From positions 1 through 64,000 of the forward strand of contig VXCM01000903.1 of the NCBI GenBank assembly GCA_014773175.1: a DNA stretch of 64,000 nucleotides. Reading direction: 5' to 3'. Within the stretch, counting starts at the first letter, position 1, and each line of letters begins with the position of its first letter. The DNA comes from Lucifuga dentata. Lineage: Eukaryota; Chordata; Actinopteri; Ophidiiformes; Bythitidae. This document shows positions 1 to 13,400 of the stretch, one piece after another. Below the pieces are notes generated by a model. The model was not told the origin of the DNA. It was given only the letters and a program-made list of their open reading frames with translations, and searched no databases. The position numbers and the translations under genes are program-made.

Positions 1-351
1 TTCCTGCGAGTAACTCGTGTCATTTCCTCACCATGACTGTCCTCCAAACCTCTTTTATTGTTCAAGTAGCCATGATCTATCTTGCCTTAGCCCACCTCTG
101 TCCCTACCTTTCCCACTAGTTCTCCATTCTTCATAATCCATGTCATCATCCTCATCTTGTACCCCTGCCATCCAGATCCAGTCACAAACCAGTTTATGCC
201 ATCCGCCAAAATCAAAATCCAAATATCGTAGTCGTATCACAAAAATTAATTCCAAAAATGTTTTTCAAAAACCGCGCCCCAAACAATCCCAACGCTGGAA
301 TGTCTTGCATCCGTTCCACCTCCATTCTCCTCCTGTCCATCAGTTGAACTT

Positions 352-911
352 CTGCATTCGACAGACCTCGGAACTCAGATTTTTCCGACTTCTTACTTGG
401 AAAAATGCGTTGGAACGGGACTTGAAATCGGAGCTCCAGCTGGGAAACCCGGACAAACTTATCTACCCCGATTTACCGAGGATGACGTCACTCAACATGG
501 CAGCGCCCGTGGAAGCAAGCTTTGTGAATGGAAATGAATAGCTAACAGACGAATAAAGTATTTTTTCTTGTGTGAAATTGAAAGAAAAAGGTCAGAATAT
601 ATCGCCAAGTTAACTATCTATTTTTAAAAATAACTGTTTGCCATTGATACGTAGGTGTAAATAATTTCAGAATATTACTTCTCTGCACAAAGTTTAATAC
701 CCACTGTGATTAATATCATTGTAAAACAACAAAACCAAACAGTCCTGTAGCGTAACTTTGCTTTAGTTAGCATTTATTACGAAGTTTAATTAATTTTACA
801 GTATTTATTGGTGTTCATGTTTTTTTGATTACATTTGACTGGAATGGTTTGAGGTTGGAAGTTGGAACTTCCAACTGGGAAAAATTAGACTTCCGAGGTC
901 TGTGAACGCAG
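352..911. mobile_element. Degenerate MITE with inverted ends
   Basis: The left end (GCATTCGACAGACCTCGGAA) and the reverse complement of the right end (GCGTTCACAGACCTCGGAAG) match, giving terminal inverted repeats about 20 bp long around 560 bp. Further blocks of TTCCAACT/GGAAGTTGGAA type recur inside both arms. A full CRE (TGACGTCA, 483-490 region) and an ACATGGCAGCGCC block lie inside it. No open frame of note and no clear target duplication is seen. The ends resemble those of small hAT-type fish MITEs, but the family is inferred. Confidence 0.4.
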
Positions 912-1744
912 CATTAATCCTGTACTGTAAACTTCCTGTTTTGATTTTTCTCCCGCCCACACATTTCTGACCAATGAGCACAACGACTGTTGTCACGTGA
1001 CTTACACTGCTGTATTTTTGGTTCACTGTCTTTTTCCAGTGTGAAACTAAACCAAACCAGACGCTAAATAACAATTTAGTTCCTCATTCAGACCAGAGTA
1101 AACAGACTACAGGTCTGAAAACACCCAAATATAATTTCAAATGCAGGACTTCTGCTTTTAATGGAGCGTTTTATCCATTGTTGTATGTTAGCATTAGAGT
1201 ACTTCTTCCACTCCTGGCTATACTTGACTGACATCCTGTAGGGCAGCAGAGGTTCTTAAACAGCCTTTGCTGTTCTCTGCACCTCTAAAATGGAGACAGG
1301 AGGCAGCTGGGGTCAAATCCCCCAGAGGGCCCTGATGGTTGGACCTCTTCAACATGCCTCCCCGTCATTGCTGCCCTCTGGAGTCATCTCATCTGCAGGC
1401 AGCTGTCATGGTGGTAGCAGCTCCTGAGAGCAGCTTCTTTCTCTAAGCCTTTATGCAAAAATACACTCGTGCCAAGAAGAGAGAAGTCAAAGAAAAAACA
1501 GCAAAGACATTATGAAGAGAGGTTGCTGCTGCAGATGACCTCCAGATTCTGGCATGTAAAAGTTATGCTTGTTAAATCATGTGTTTATTATCCACGCAGA
1601 AGAGTAAGCTTAATATTGATCAGGTTGTCAATATCTACGCGAACACCCATTACACAGATTGGAGTTAATGTTATATATATAAAGTTATATGCCCAGAAGT
1701 ATTCGCTTAAAGAAGAGCCCAGTACTTAGAAACAAATTTGAGCC
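912..1744. other. Intergenic, no gene recognised
   Basis: AT-rich single-copy-looking DNA downstream of the actr3 3' end. Short open frames here lack splice sites or family resemblance. Nothing supportable as a gene or RNA is seen. Confidence 0.5.
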
Positions 1745-1750
1745 TTTATT
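1745..1750 (-). terminator. actr3: Candidate poly(A) signal of actr3
   Basis: TTTATT on the plus strand reads AATAAA on the minus strand, about 970 bases beyond the actr3 stop codon. It would define a 3' UTR of roughly 1 kb over 1745-2719, which also carries a short CTCATC-type tandem run near 2360-2385. The choice is inferred; other weaker hexamers exist. Confidence 0.35.
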
Positions 1751-2719
1751 GGAATGTTGCAAGGCATTAAATACACAAATCCCATCTTTTTAATAATTTG
1801 GTATTCAATAATAAAAAAAAATTTGTCTAAGAATACTGGTCTGACAGTCGATTTCATCTTAATAACCTCATTAAGTCCTCTCTCTTTTTCTTTCACTTAC
1901 ATCACAGGGGAAGTGGAAATCTGGCATGTAAGCAGATGTGAGTTAATGCATGAAGAATTAAAAGGCAGAAAGCAATGACATGTAGGGAATAACAGGAGAA
2001 ACACCTTTTCAAACTTCTCAAAATGCTGCATGTCAAAGCTCTGTTGTGGGTTAAAACAGTCACTTGCTGACAATGGCATCCATTATAATTTTACCCCTGA
2101 TTTCCCACATTTTCCATATAAAAAACTTTGTATGAAATATAAACAAGCTCTTGCTGTGATACACAGAGATGTGCATTTAAAGCAGAAAACAGAAAATAAA
2201 AGGAGACAATATGTTCTAAACATGTCGATCACATGATCTCAAGAGTCACTGGATCTTGCCTGGACTCGTGTTCTATAAACATAAATAGCATGTTCTAGAT
2301 GTCATGTAATCACTATCAATGTTGTCATTAACAAACCTAGACCTCCACCAACCTCCTCGTCCTCATCCTCATCCTCATCCTCGCTTAGCTCTCTGTGTTT
2401 TGCTCAACAGATCCGGAACTTCTTAAAATTGTTTCGGTTTACAAAAACCATGTTGGAAAAGAAAAAAAGAAATAGACACAAAGGGGGAAAAAAGGAACAT
2501 TGACAATATATTTTCTAGTCGGTCTGTGTTTGGTCTGGTCTCTGTTTTTTTTCCTCTTTATACTCTGGATCACCTTCTCCCTCCTCACAATGAGCAATCA
2601 GAGGGCACAGAATCACTGATGTCCCTCACCTCTTGAGCCTGTCACTTCCACAGCTAACCTCCCACCCCCAGCCGACCCCAGCCCCCACCCCCCAACTGGT
2701 ACACTTTGGAGGTCCGCAG

Positions 2720-5700
2720 TTAAGACATGACTCCAAACACAGGGTTGTGGCGACAGATGCTCGGCCCGATCTCTTCGTAGTCCTTTTTGGTGTGGCAAAC
2801 TTGGTAGAATTCAGGCTGGGGAAAAAACAAACAGATCTGGTGAAGGTGTACAACAACTATTCAGACTTCTTCAGCATTTACACTACAAGGTTTGTTGCCC
2901 AAAATCAATTTTTTGCATATGTTTGATGTTTGTGAAGAAAAGGAATTGGGAGCTCTTGTTGCAGTTTGGGTTCTCTCTCTGACTTCTTTCTGCACTCACA
3001 GTGTATTTGAATATTACTTGCCATCTCCAATCAATGATCAATGATTGATTGTTATAGGACTATACTGGCCATTTTGCATGTCTGAGCCTAATATATTCAA
3101 TTTTCATACACATAACATTACTGACAATCATTTCCCAAAGCATACTACTGGCATAAAAAAATGTTTCCTACCTTCCAGACCGCCACTGGTTTCAGTTCAT
3201 TCTGGTACACTATTAAAATCAACTTGTTGATACTTGAAACGTTCTTGGGATAGATAATCCATCATCATGAACAAGACATATATTCAAGTTTCTTTTGAAG
3301 CTATGTTTAAGCGCAATAAAAAGTGCGGAGTGAATGTATGTCTCCACTGGGGAATATAGTCCAAAAGAAGACCTACGTTTATGGAAAAATTTACACAACC
3401 ATGACTTCATAAGGCTGCACTATTAAGAGGTGAAACATCAATTTTTAAGGTGGGTGCAATTTTTAAAGTGGATGCATGTCACATCGCTTGAATATTTGAT
3501 TTTGAAAGATTAAGAGATTTTGCAAAATGTCAGGAAAGCTGAAATACGGTTTTTATCCTTTGGGAAATGATGGTCTGTAACCTTACGTTTATGAAAATTG
3601 AATATATTCGGCTCAAACATGCAAAATGGCTGGTATGGTCCTTTAAGGTGCTCTGAAACCAGATAGAGGAAAGTGCTTAAAATTTGCATACCTAATAGCA
3701 ATATGCTCTCTTCTGGAATATACACAAGAAAAGGATATAAATGCCATTTAGTGTTACACAAGTATGTTATCATGCTGACAAATCTCAAAGAGAGAGGAAA
3801 CATATTCTCAAGTTTAATATAGTAGTATTAGAGATACTTACAGTTGATGCTAACATTGATCCACCGAACCACACAGCGTATCTCTGCATATGATGAGTGA
3901 CAACCTGCACATCAATGGGTTTGGGCTGCAGCAGGAAAACAAAGACAAGGTTTAGTGGTCAGTACTTTTGGGCTTTTAATCCCAAATAGTAATTTAAGCA
4001 ATTTCAGTTAAACTTCCTAATAATGTCAGTTTCAGAGATAATGCCAACATATACATACAGCAGTGCAAAAGTCCTTAATCTGAATATACTGTACTGAATA
4101 TACTGCACCAGGTTCATATGTCACATCTATCATGAAGTATAGTTTTCTCAGATTCACTACTTACACTGTAATCATGCTTCATCAAGCGGTACTTATCTTT
4201 GATGTATAGATAGTTCTCTCACCTTTAGCTTGCCCCCACTCAGCTCCTCGCTCATCTTCAGCCGAGCATCAACCATCCTCTTCAGGTCTCTCTGCAGACG
4301 ACGGCCAAAGTCCCTGAACATGGTGGAGCCTCCTGAGAGAACAATGTTCTGTGGAAAGAAGGTGATGGAGATTAAAAAAGATGCAGCACAGCCAACCATG
4401 TTCTTTACACTTACATATATACTACAAGCCAGAGTTTTGAGGCCACCCCGAGATTTAGCATGACAATACTATGTAGCAAGTTAATCCCAAAATGATGTGT
4501 GAGAAGGCAGACAGCAGGTTATTTAATAGAAAGTTAAAACACATCAGCAAGGGAGTTGGAACAAAACTGGAGTGCTGCACTAATACAGACTGATGCCTTC
4601 ATTAAAAATCATTTCTTACGCCATAGTGGCTACATAATGTGCTCTTGTTGTCAAATTCTTCTTGAAAACTAATTAGTTACATTTATTCTATATAGTTTTT
4701 GTCATTTCCTGTGCAATAAATTATAAAACAAACTGTATTGATGATGATATTGATGATTTTTTTTTAAAATGGCCTCAAACTTCTGGCCTGTCATGTATTT
4801 GCTTCAAGTACTGTGGCACAACTCAAACATCTGGGATTTGAAACACCAGTTTGATAAACCCAGTGGCATACTGCTTCTTACTTTATAGAGAGGACGTCTC
4901 ACGTCGATAGGACAGTTCTGAATGACCTCGTCCACGACCTCAGAGATAGGCTGGGTGAAATCAGGGTTGGCAAACTAGAATGGGAGATAAACATAGAACA
5001 AGGGTCATTCTCTGCTGTATGTGCCAAATTTATCACGCCATTGTAGTAATTATTACACACTATAATATTCCTGAGTAGTGTACAAGATTTCTAAATGTCA
5101 GCAACTACATAAAGGTGAGCCATGTCAGCATACAACGCTGGTGACGAAGGTTATTTGACTAAATTGGCACCTCTGGGTGGAAGAAGATCTCAGGCCCCAG
5201 AAAACGCTCGTAGCCCACATCAATGGTGAACTCCTTCTTGCTGATGGCGTTGATGCCGGTGTACTGCTTGATCCACTTGGAGCTGTCCGTGTCGTACTTG
5301 CTGAACTCTTTGACTAGATCTGGGCACACGTAGCTGTACCGCTCCTAATGGGGACAGAATATTTCTTTATTATCCATGTGTCAGTGTCCAAAAACATCTC
5401 AGTATAAAAGCTTAGGGAACACACAGAGAGAGAGAGAGAATGAGAGAGACAGAGAGGAGAGAGGTGGAAAGTGGAAGATGAACAAAAAAACCTCAAGTAC
5501 TTTCAGTGATGCAGGTTTGGGGAGAACAGTTAAAATCTAAAATATGGAACTGATATAATTCCTAATTTTTAAGTCAATGGTTAATTGACTTAGCATGTAA
5601 TCTGCAGATCAATACTGCCATCTAGTGTCTTCATGATGAAAAGCAATGCAAGTCCGAAAGTTTGCCTTAAATTTCAAACCAAAGAATGTAATCCATCACT

Positions 5701-7381
5701 GTCACTACTGTAAATTAAATTAGAGTTTGAAGAAAAACTAGTTCCATACATCTGTTAAGACTTACACATACACCAGTAACATTTTTACAGAACACAATAC
5801 CACACTTAAAAATGAGATGGAACTACCTCAGCTATTTAAATTATATATTACATGTTGTATCTCACTGATGATAAATGTTGGCACAGGCGGAGAAAGGATC
5901 ACCTCCTCAGCAGAAGACATGACAGCCTACCTTAACTGCCTTGGCTGTCTCCAGCGACTGTTCGGGTGGGATGCCCGCCTCCCTCTCCCTCAGGAGCTGC
6001 TGGGTGAAGTAGGTGATGTCTCGTCCTGCGATGGGAATGTGCTTTATACAGCTGCCAATAACATAACCCTCAGCCTGAGAGTGACAGAATGAGAAAGAAA
6101 CAGGCAGGAAAAGGCGTGACACAAACAGAAAAGAGACAAATGTGTCATGTAACAGAATTCACAGAGAAGTACGTTCTTAGAGTATAAATGAGTAAAAGAT
6201 AGGGTAAAATAAATGCTTAATTTTTCTGCCATGATTCTACTAAATGTATTATAAAGGCTTTCTCCATTTTCCCACAATATTGTGTTTGGCTCATGTCCAT
6301 GCATGTTCAGCAGTGGCCACACACATGTTGAGTCACCCACTGTGAATTCTGCAAGCACATTTCCTAACTGAGAAATCCCTTCCAACCTCGGAAAATACCC
6401 TGGGCTCCTTATGAAGATCAACAGNAAAAAAAAAAAAAAAAAAAAAATCTTTCAGCTTCTTTAGGTGCATATTAAAACTTTGATTAAATTACAATTCAGG
6501 AAATAATTTCTTTTAAATGTCATGAAAACACCTTAAATAGACTATACTCGCCATAGACGTGCTTTCTTCGTGTAGCAGACATAGATTATGCGATTGTAAA
6601 TCAATATAATCAGACATGTGATAAGTGATAATGTAATAAGACACCTCCGTATGCATTTCCTCATCTGATTGACTCTCGTACTCAGATGACGTAACGTGTC
6701 ATGCATATTCAGCAAACTGCAGAATCCTATTAATTCCATCCATGTAAAGTATACACCTTACTCGCATGTTTTCCTGAATCGCAATAACGGCAAAAATCTG
6801 AGTATAATGTCCATGTAAACGTACTGAGCGAAATAAAGCCACAGTTCCTGAACTGCCATGAAAGCTTTGCTTTTGATTAGTCCTTTACTGTAGCAACAGG
6901 TTTACTCAACGTGTAACAACGACACATCTGGTTAGACACACCCACCAAGCACGAGGGAAGGCCAGCAGCATCAATCATGATCATGAACAGAGCAGGTATT
7001 CTAAGAGGGGAGCGTTAAAGAAACAGTACCTAAAATGGCCTGTTTCTCCTCAGTGTGCACAGAGTGCTTTGTGAATGAACGTACAAAAATTAATGACTTC
7101 AGAATGTTCAAAGTGCCATGCATAATCTTCAAATGTTCTAAAACGTGACAGGATAACAGGTTACATTCAAACATATTTTCAGATTAACGTTCCATCTTTA
7201 TGTAGAAAGAAACTGTGTACGTGTGTGAGAAAGTAAAAGGTGTTGGTGAGGCTGTCGGTCTGTAAACTCACTACGGGGATGACGTGGGTGACACCATCCC
7301 CGCTGTCGATGACGGTGCCTGTCAGCGTTCTCTCTCCCACCTGTCTGGATGTCCAGGAGGCTGCCAGAGCCAGCACAGCCT

Positions 7382-7457
<76 letters not shown>

Positions 7458-10400
7458 ATGGATCATTAAGATGAGCAAACCTTCAGGGTCAAGCATGACC
7501 TTTACTGCACAAACTGGACGTTCCATTGTGTGTCTGACCTGCACGGCGATGTACAGCCCCGGCACATTGAAGGACTCAAACATGATCTCAGCTGTGTACT
7601 CTCGGTTTTCTGGTGTGTTCAAAGGAGGCTCCGTCTGCAAAGAGAGAATCAAGAGTTAATGCACACGCACACACACACAAATGGACACACTACACAGATT
7701 GTTTGACAGACATATTTGTGCTTAAAAGAAAAGGTTTTGAAAAATTCCAGAGGGACAGAGAAGAACATAGGAAGTTAAAATTATCAATCAGTGCTTTTCT
7801 CTTTAATGAATACACCTACCTATATAAACCTACACTACAGCATTCTGTCTAAAGCTGCTTTTAAAAGAGTCATAGAATGACATACAGTATTTTTATTTAA
7901 CCTTTATTTTACCAGATAGATCTTATTGAGATAAAAAATCTCTTTTGAAATAAATTTGCATAAAAAACAACAGCAAACCACAATAGGTACAACGTAACAG
8001 CCACAATAAATACCAGACAGTTACAATGCAGCGCAGTCAAACCGTACATTCAGCAATAAAAAGCATCCAAAAAATACAGCTTCTCCAAAAAATAGTTATC
8101 TTGAATGTTCATTCTGACCAATCCAAAAACAAAGACACTGACCAATTGTGCCAATTTCTTTTTTTTTTTTTTTTTTTTTTATATTGACTTGAATTCCCCA
8201 AGAGTCATTTAGTTTCAAGTCTTGTTGTAAATTGTTCTATATGGAGGGCGCATCATATTTAACAGCTTTTTCGCCCAGTTCAGTCCTCACCCGAGGAACA
8301 GTCACATTTGAACAGAAGAGTGCACGTTTGTTATTTCTTGGCTTGTTAGAAGTGCTTTGTTATCTACATTTTGTAGCTTCAGGATGTGGACTAGCCAGTT
8401 TTTCTGGGATTCTTACCAGGAGAAAGTAATGGTCCTCGGGCTCCGCCCTCAGGTACTTGAAGATGATCTGCTCCATGAAGCGCTCCATCAGGTCCCAGTC
8501 CTCCACGATGCCATGACGGATTGGCCACTGTTGGCACAAACAGACAATCACAACAATAGACAAGAAGTCAGGGAAGGTCAGGGATCTCATAAGACTAATG
8601 CAAAACTAGCAGCTATGTTTTAAATGTGTTTGCAATTATGAGAAAATTATTGCAACACTATTTTGAAAAACTATTAAATTCAGAGTTTTCAACCTTTTGT
8701 GTGTGGATTAAGCTGCTCATCCACACAATAATAATTTTTATTTGCATTTTTGCCTTGTAATCTGAATGTTCTCAGTTTGTTCTTGATTTGGGGGAAATTA
8801 TATTTATTTGCTGGTATCACAGTACTCTGGTAAAGAATACATTTGACATCGGACAGTTTTCTTTGCATCCAAATGAACTGCAACAGTGATCTGTAAAATG
8901 CACAGAATGTGAGTTGTCACGCAATGTCATGCATTTGTTATGCCAGAATCAGCAGATGGAGCAGGATAACATCATCCACACCATTTGGAGGAATGAATAA
9001 GTTTGCAAAACTGGTGCATTTTGTCGTGTGTCAGAGGAAACACGTGGAACTCTAAAACCTCCCTGAACCAGCAAAGCAGCAGGTGCTGATGAGCTATTCC
9101 AAACTCGCTATTCCAAAGACAGCGGAACACTACCTGCTTATGTTCATGTTAGCTACGGTTTTGTGAAGTTTTGAGGTTGGAGGGAAGGTTTATGAGTGAT
9201 AGTGCAAAAATTCCTAAACGTATTCCTTGTGCTCTGTTCAGCGCTCTAAAGCAAATGAGATATGTCCTCTGGTACAAACATAGGTATTGTTCTGCCAGCG
9301 TTTTTTTTTTTTTTCCCCGCATGTGAATTAAGCAACCTGGGTCATTTACCTTAGTGGAATATGTGGGCTTGTCTACTGCTTCATCTCCAATGAAGAAATC
9401 TAAATCATCCACCCCCTTCATCATCCTCCGCTGGGCCTGATCCCCAACCTTGGCTGACTCTTTGATGGCAATACCTGACAGGAAAAGAGCAAATTAAATA
9501 CAGAGCAACCGAAAGTCAACCGAGAGCTAAACTCTTTTACAAAAGCTGTGTAACGTTAACAGGTGAATGAATGGCAATTACCAAACGTCTTACAAGTCAT
9601 ATCATTGTTGTACGTCAAGCAGAGGCTCAAAACTTTTTCAACTGACTGACTGAAATATGACATATTTTCCCTTTCAAAAAAAATGCCACAACACTGAATT
9701 TTGGATTTCTTCTGTTATTTAGATGTGACAACTTTAAAGTGTGTGTGGTTTTACCTGTTTATATGATTAATCGTGTTGAGATTAGAAAAACAAAGACACG
9801 CACGCATACACACACACACACTCCCCTCTCTATGATGGTGGCTTTTTTTGGGTGTGGGCATTCTGAAAAGCTAAAAACAAGGCTGACAGGTCTCCAGCCA
9901 GGTGGAATGAAGCTTTATGCTGTGGAGAACTTGTCCACTAGCTTTGGCATTCACAATGAGAATCAATTCAACTATTTTTCTTATTTTTAAATAATCACAC
10001 TAGTGTTGTTTTAACTTCTTGCCATTTACCATTTGTCTTTCTCAAGGCGCCTTAATGCCCTTCATGTAGAAAAGGTGTGAAAAAACATTCAATGAGATTT
10101 AGAAAATTCACCCCAGCGAAAATTGCTCACACATGCCCTCTTATAATTACTCCACAAGCCACACCACACCGGTATCAAATCTCTTCAGTTGTAGAGGAAA
10201 TTTGGCCGTTTATTGTTCCAATCTTTATTTTTTTCTTGTACATCATGTCAAATCAGAGCCAGACAAAAGCTGTTTTGGTCAAAGAATCAGAACCATGGAA
10301 AGTGTTAAAGACATGAACAACTTGAGGTAATGGCAAGAGTAGATCACTATGGTCCTTTATGAATAATACAATGTTAAAATTACATTTTAAAAATCAGCAC

Positions 10401-13400
10401 AATTCAAATGATTTAGCAAAAATGAGAATGGTTTTCTCTAACCACACACACCCATCATGGTCATTGTAAGGAAGAAAAATAGGGTCATAAAGATTGGAAT
10501 TTAAATCAACACTGAATTTAAAGCCACAAATTCAGATCTAAAAATTCAAGCTGCATATGTATATTCAAAATGCAATATTCAGGTTGCTCAAATTCAGTTT
10601 GAAAAAATTCAGATTGAAAAAATTCAGTTTGAAAATTTCAGATCAAAAATATTCAGACTGAAAAAAATTAGAGTAGAACATCTGGGATACTAAGGATTGG
10701 CAATCAAATTGGGCTGCAATCGATCCTACTTTTGGCCTATCAGCTTGCGTTCTGCTGTAATTTCACAAGCAGAAGAAGAAGGAGAAGTCATTGAAAAACG
10801 GTGGCCAATGGGTGCATTTATTCCACTTTATGGCTGAATGTCTAATTAAATTGCATATATGTATGAAAGGGTGTGGGTGTTAATTCGTGTCACATTCATA
10901 TTTCAAACTGAATTTGAGTAACCTGAATATTGCATTTTGAATGTATGCAACTTGAATTTTGAGATCTGAATTGGTGGCTTTAAATTCAGATCTTTATGAC
11001 AATATTTTTCTTCCATACATTGTCACTGGTTGTGTCTCTGGTCTGCTCAGCCGATACAGATAAATACTTACATGATGGAACGATGAACTGTGGCTCTGTG
11101 TTCCCTGCGTACCCCAGTTTAGTGTAGCTGCAAAGAGAAAAGCATCACATTTTATTTTGAAGAAACCATGTATTCTTCTCTTCCATTGCCGAGCATCGAT
11201 TTACCGCCGCCACATTTGTATGCATGACGGTTTACTTTAGTAAAGAATATTTTTGGCTCTCGCCTCTTATGCTATGATTGTGATCAATGCTGTCAGTGTC
11301 TTTCAGAGGACTGGTCGGGTGCCAACAGCAGCAACAGCTCTGTGGTTTGCTAATGGGAGCCATTCAAAGGGTCATTCATGTCGCCCTGGAGAACTGAGGA
11401 CTATTCATAGATCTGAAGAAAGGATATGACTTCCGTATACACTGACCATCCTTAATATTGACTAGCTTTGGCACTGGCTGCATTCTTTAGTGGCTATTTT
11501 ATTGAGTGATGAAAAATCAATATGTGGTATAAATCAAAGAGGTGTCTTTAGAGGAAACTGCTGTGTTAAAAAAAAAAAAAAAAAAAGTCAGGACTGGGTT
11601 TGCAAACACATTAGCAGCATTTTGGCACTTAGCTAAGTTAAGTCGACCCGAGTCATTTTTCACCTACACACTCGTGCCTGCAGTATTTGGATTAAAGGAC
11701 TATACCAACCATTTTGCATGTTTGAGCCCAATTCAATTTTCATATATGTTATGTTACTGACAATCATTTCCCAAAGGATAAAACTGTATTTCAGCTTTCC
11801 TGACATTATGCAAAATCTCTTAATCTTTAAAACTCAAATATTTAAGTGATACACTCACCTTAAAAATCGACGTTTCACCTGCTAATAGTTACGTAGCCTT
11901 ATGAAGGCACGGTCGTTTAAATTTTTCAATAAATGCAGGTCTTCCTTTGGGACTATATTCCCTGGTGGAGACATACATTCACTCAACGCTTTTTATTGCC
12001 TTATACGCTATAATTACGTAACTTCTAAAAAAAACCTGAATACACGTCTTGTTGGTGATGATGGATTACCTATCCCAAGAACATTTCATGTATCAACAAG
12101 TTGATTTTAATAGCGTACCAGAATGAACTGAAACCAATGTTTTTCGTTCCAGAAGTATGCTTTGGGAAATTGTCAGTAACATTACGTGTATGAAAATTAA
12201 ATATATTAGGCTCAAACGTGCAGAATGGGTGGTATGAAAATGTCCTTTAAAACATTTGTAAAATAAATAAATGTAGCAGAAAGACAATGAGCTTATTTAT
12301 CTGGTTTAGCCAACAAGACACTGGGAACATACCTTGAACTTTAGCATCAAAGACTTGAGAGTTTACAGCCATATGTGTGAGTGTTTTAAAGGGCACATGC
12401 TAACCAGATGTAATCCCAGACAGCCTGCCGTGCTTCCTGCACATGGAGCCCGAGGGACTGATAGAGGACACTGCCAAAGCAATGCGGGCAAAATAGGCCA
12501 CATCCTGGTCGTAACAGTGACTCCTTTAAATTCAGCTTTATAAAAAAAAAAAAAAAAAAAAAAAAGAAGTCTTAAATGACCTGGAAATATACTCAGCAGT
12601 CTGGGTCTCAAATAGACTTTGGTTTGTCAAATTGAGGACAATCAGCACGTCATCAAGAACTTCTGCAGGGACTTGTTGCAGCTTTGACTGATCATGTCCT
12701 AAACATCAGTAAAGACTTCCGTTTTCTTTGTTGTACAGGACATGATTTTTTTCTTTTTTTTTTTTTTTTTTTTNTTTTTTTTTTTTTTTTTTGTTTATGG
12801 GAAGCAACAGTAGAAGTTTGTTTAAAAGACAAAAGAGAAATGTCTATATAGGATTCAAAGCAGCAGTGAACATTAAATACACATTGACTACATGTCAAAA
12901 TTGAATGAAATAACTTTAAATTTAGCATGATATATATCTTGAGAGAAAGGTAGATAAAGTATTTTTTCTTGACACTTTTGCTACAGCACCATACCATTAC
13001 CATCTCTTTAAGCTAAGGCTGAAGGTAAACCTGAGCTGAGAGCAAACTGTGTAACTAACTTTGCAGTTTATGCATTTATCTCACATCCTTATCCAAACAG
13101 TTCTAGAACAAATAAAAACTATGTGCAGCAACTTTCCACAGTTACACAATCAACATAGCATTGTTAGCTGGGCCTGACTTTAAGAAATAGTAAGTGTTTG
13201 AATCCAAAAATGTTGGCATTTATTGATGTTCAAAAATGAGACAGAGCCGTCCAATTATAATAACAAGAATCCAAAAAAAATTGAGAACAACAGCAACCCT
13301 AAAGTGCAGAATGCGCTGCTTCATACCAGAGAAGAGTCGTAGCTTGTCTGGAGCAGCCACCTGCCTCAACAAGCCTGAATACAACACATGCCTGACAGTG

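Noticed and set aside
140..541. 133-residue open frame with a late MAAPVEASF segment after a CRE
   Set aside because: It runs through the inverted arm of a MITE, has low-complexity composition and no family resemblance; the ATG context is carried by the repeat.
7179..7652. 157-residue minus-strand frame joining [17 protein letters not shown] and AVLALAASW segments
   Set aside because: It is two actr3 exons read through the intron between them, including the [10 protein letters not shown] microsatellite; the intron has proper splice sites.
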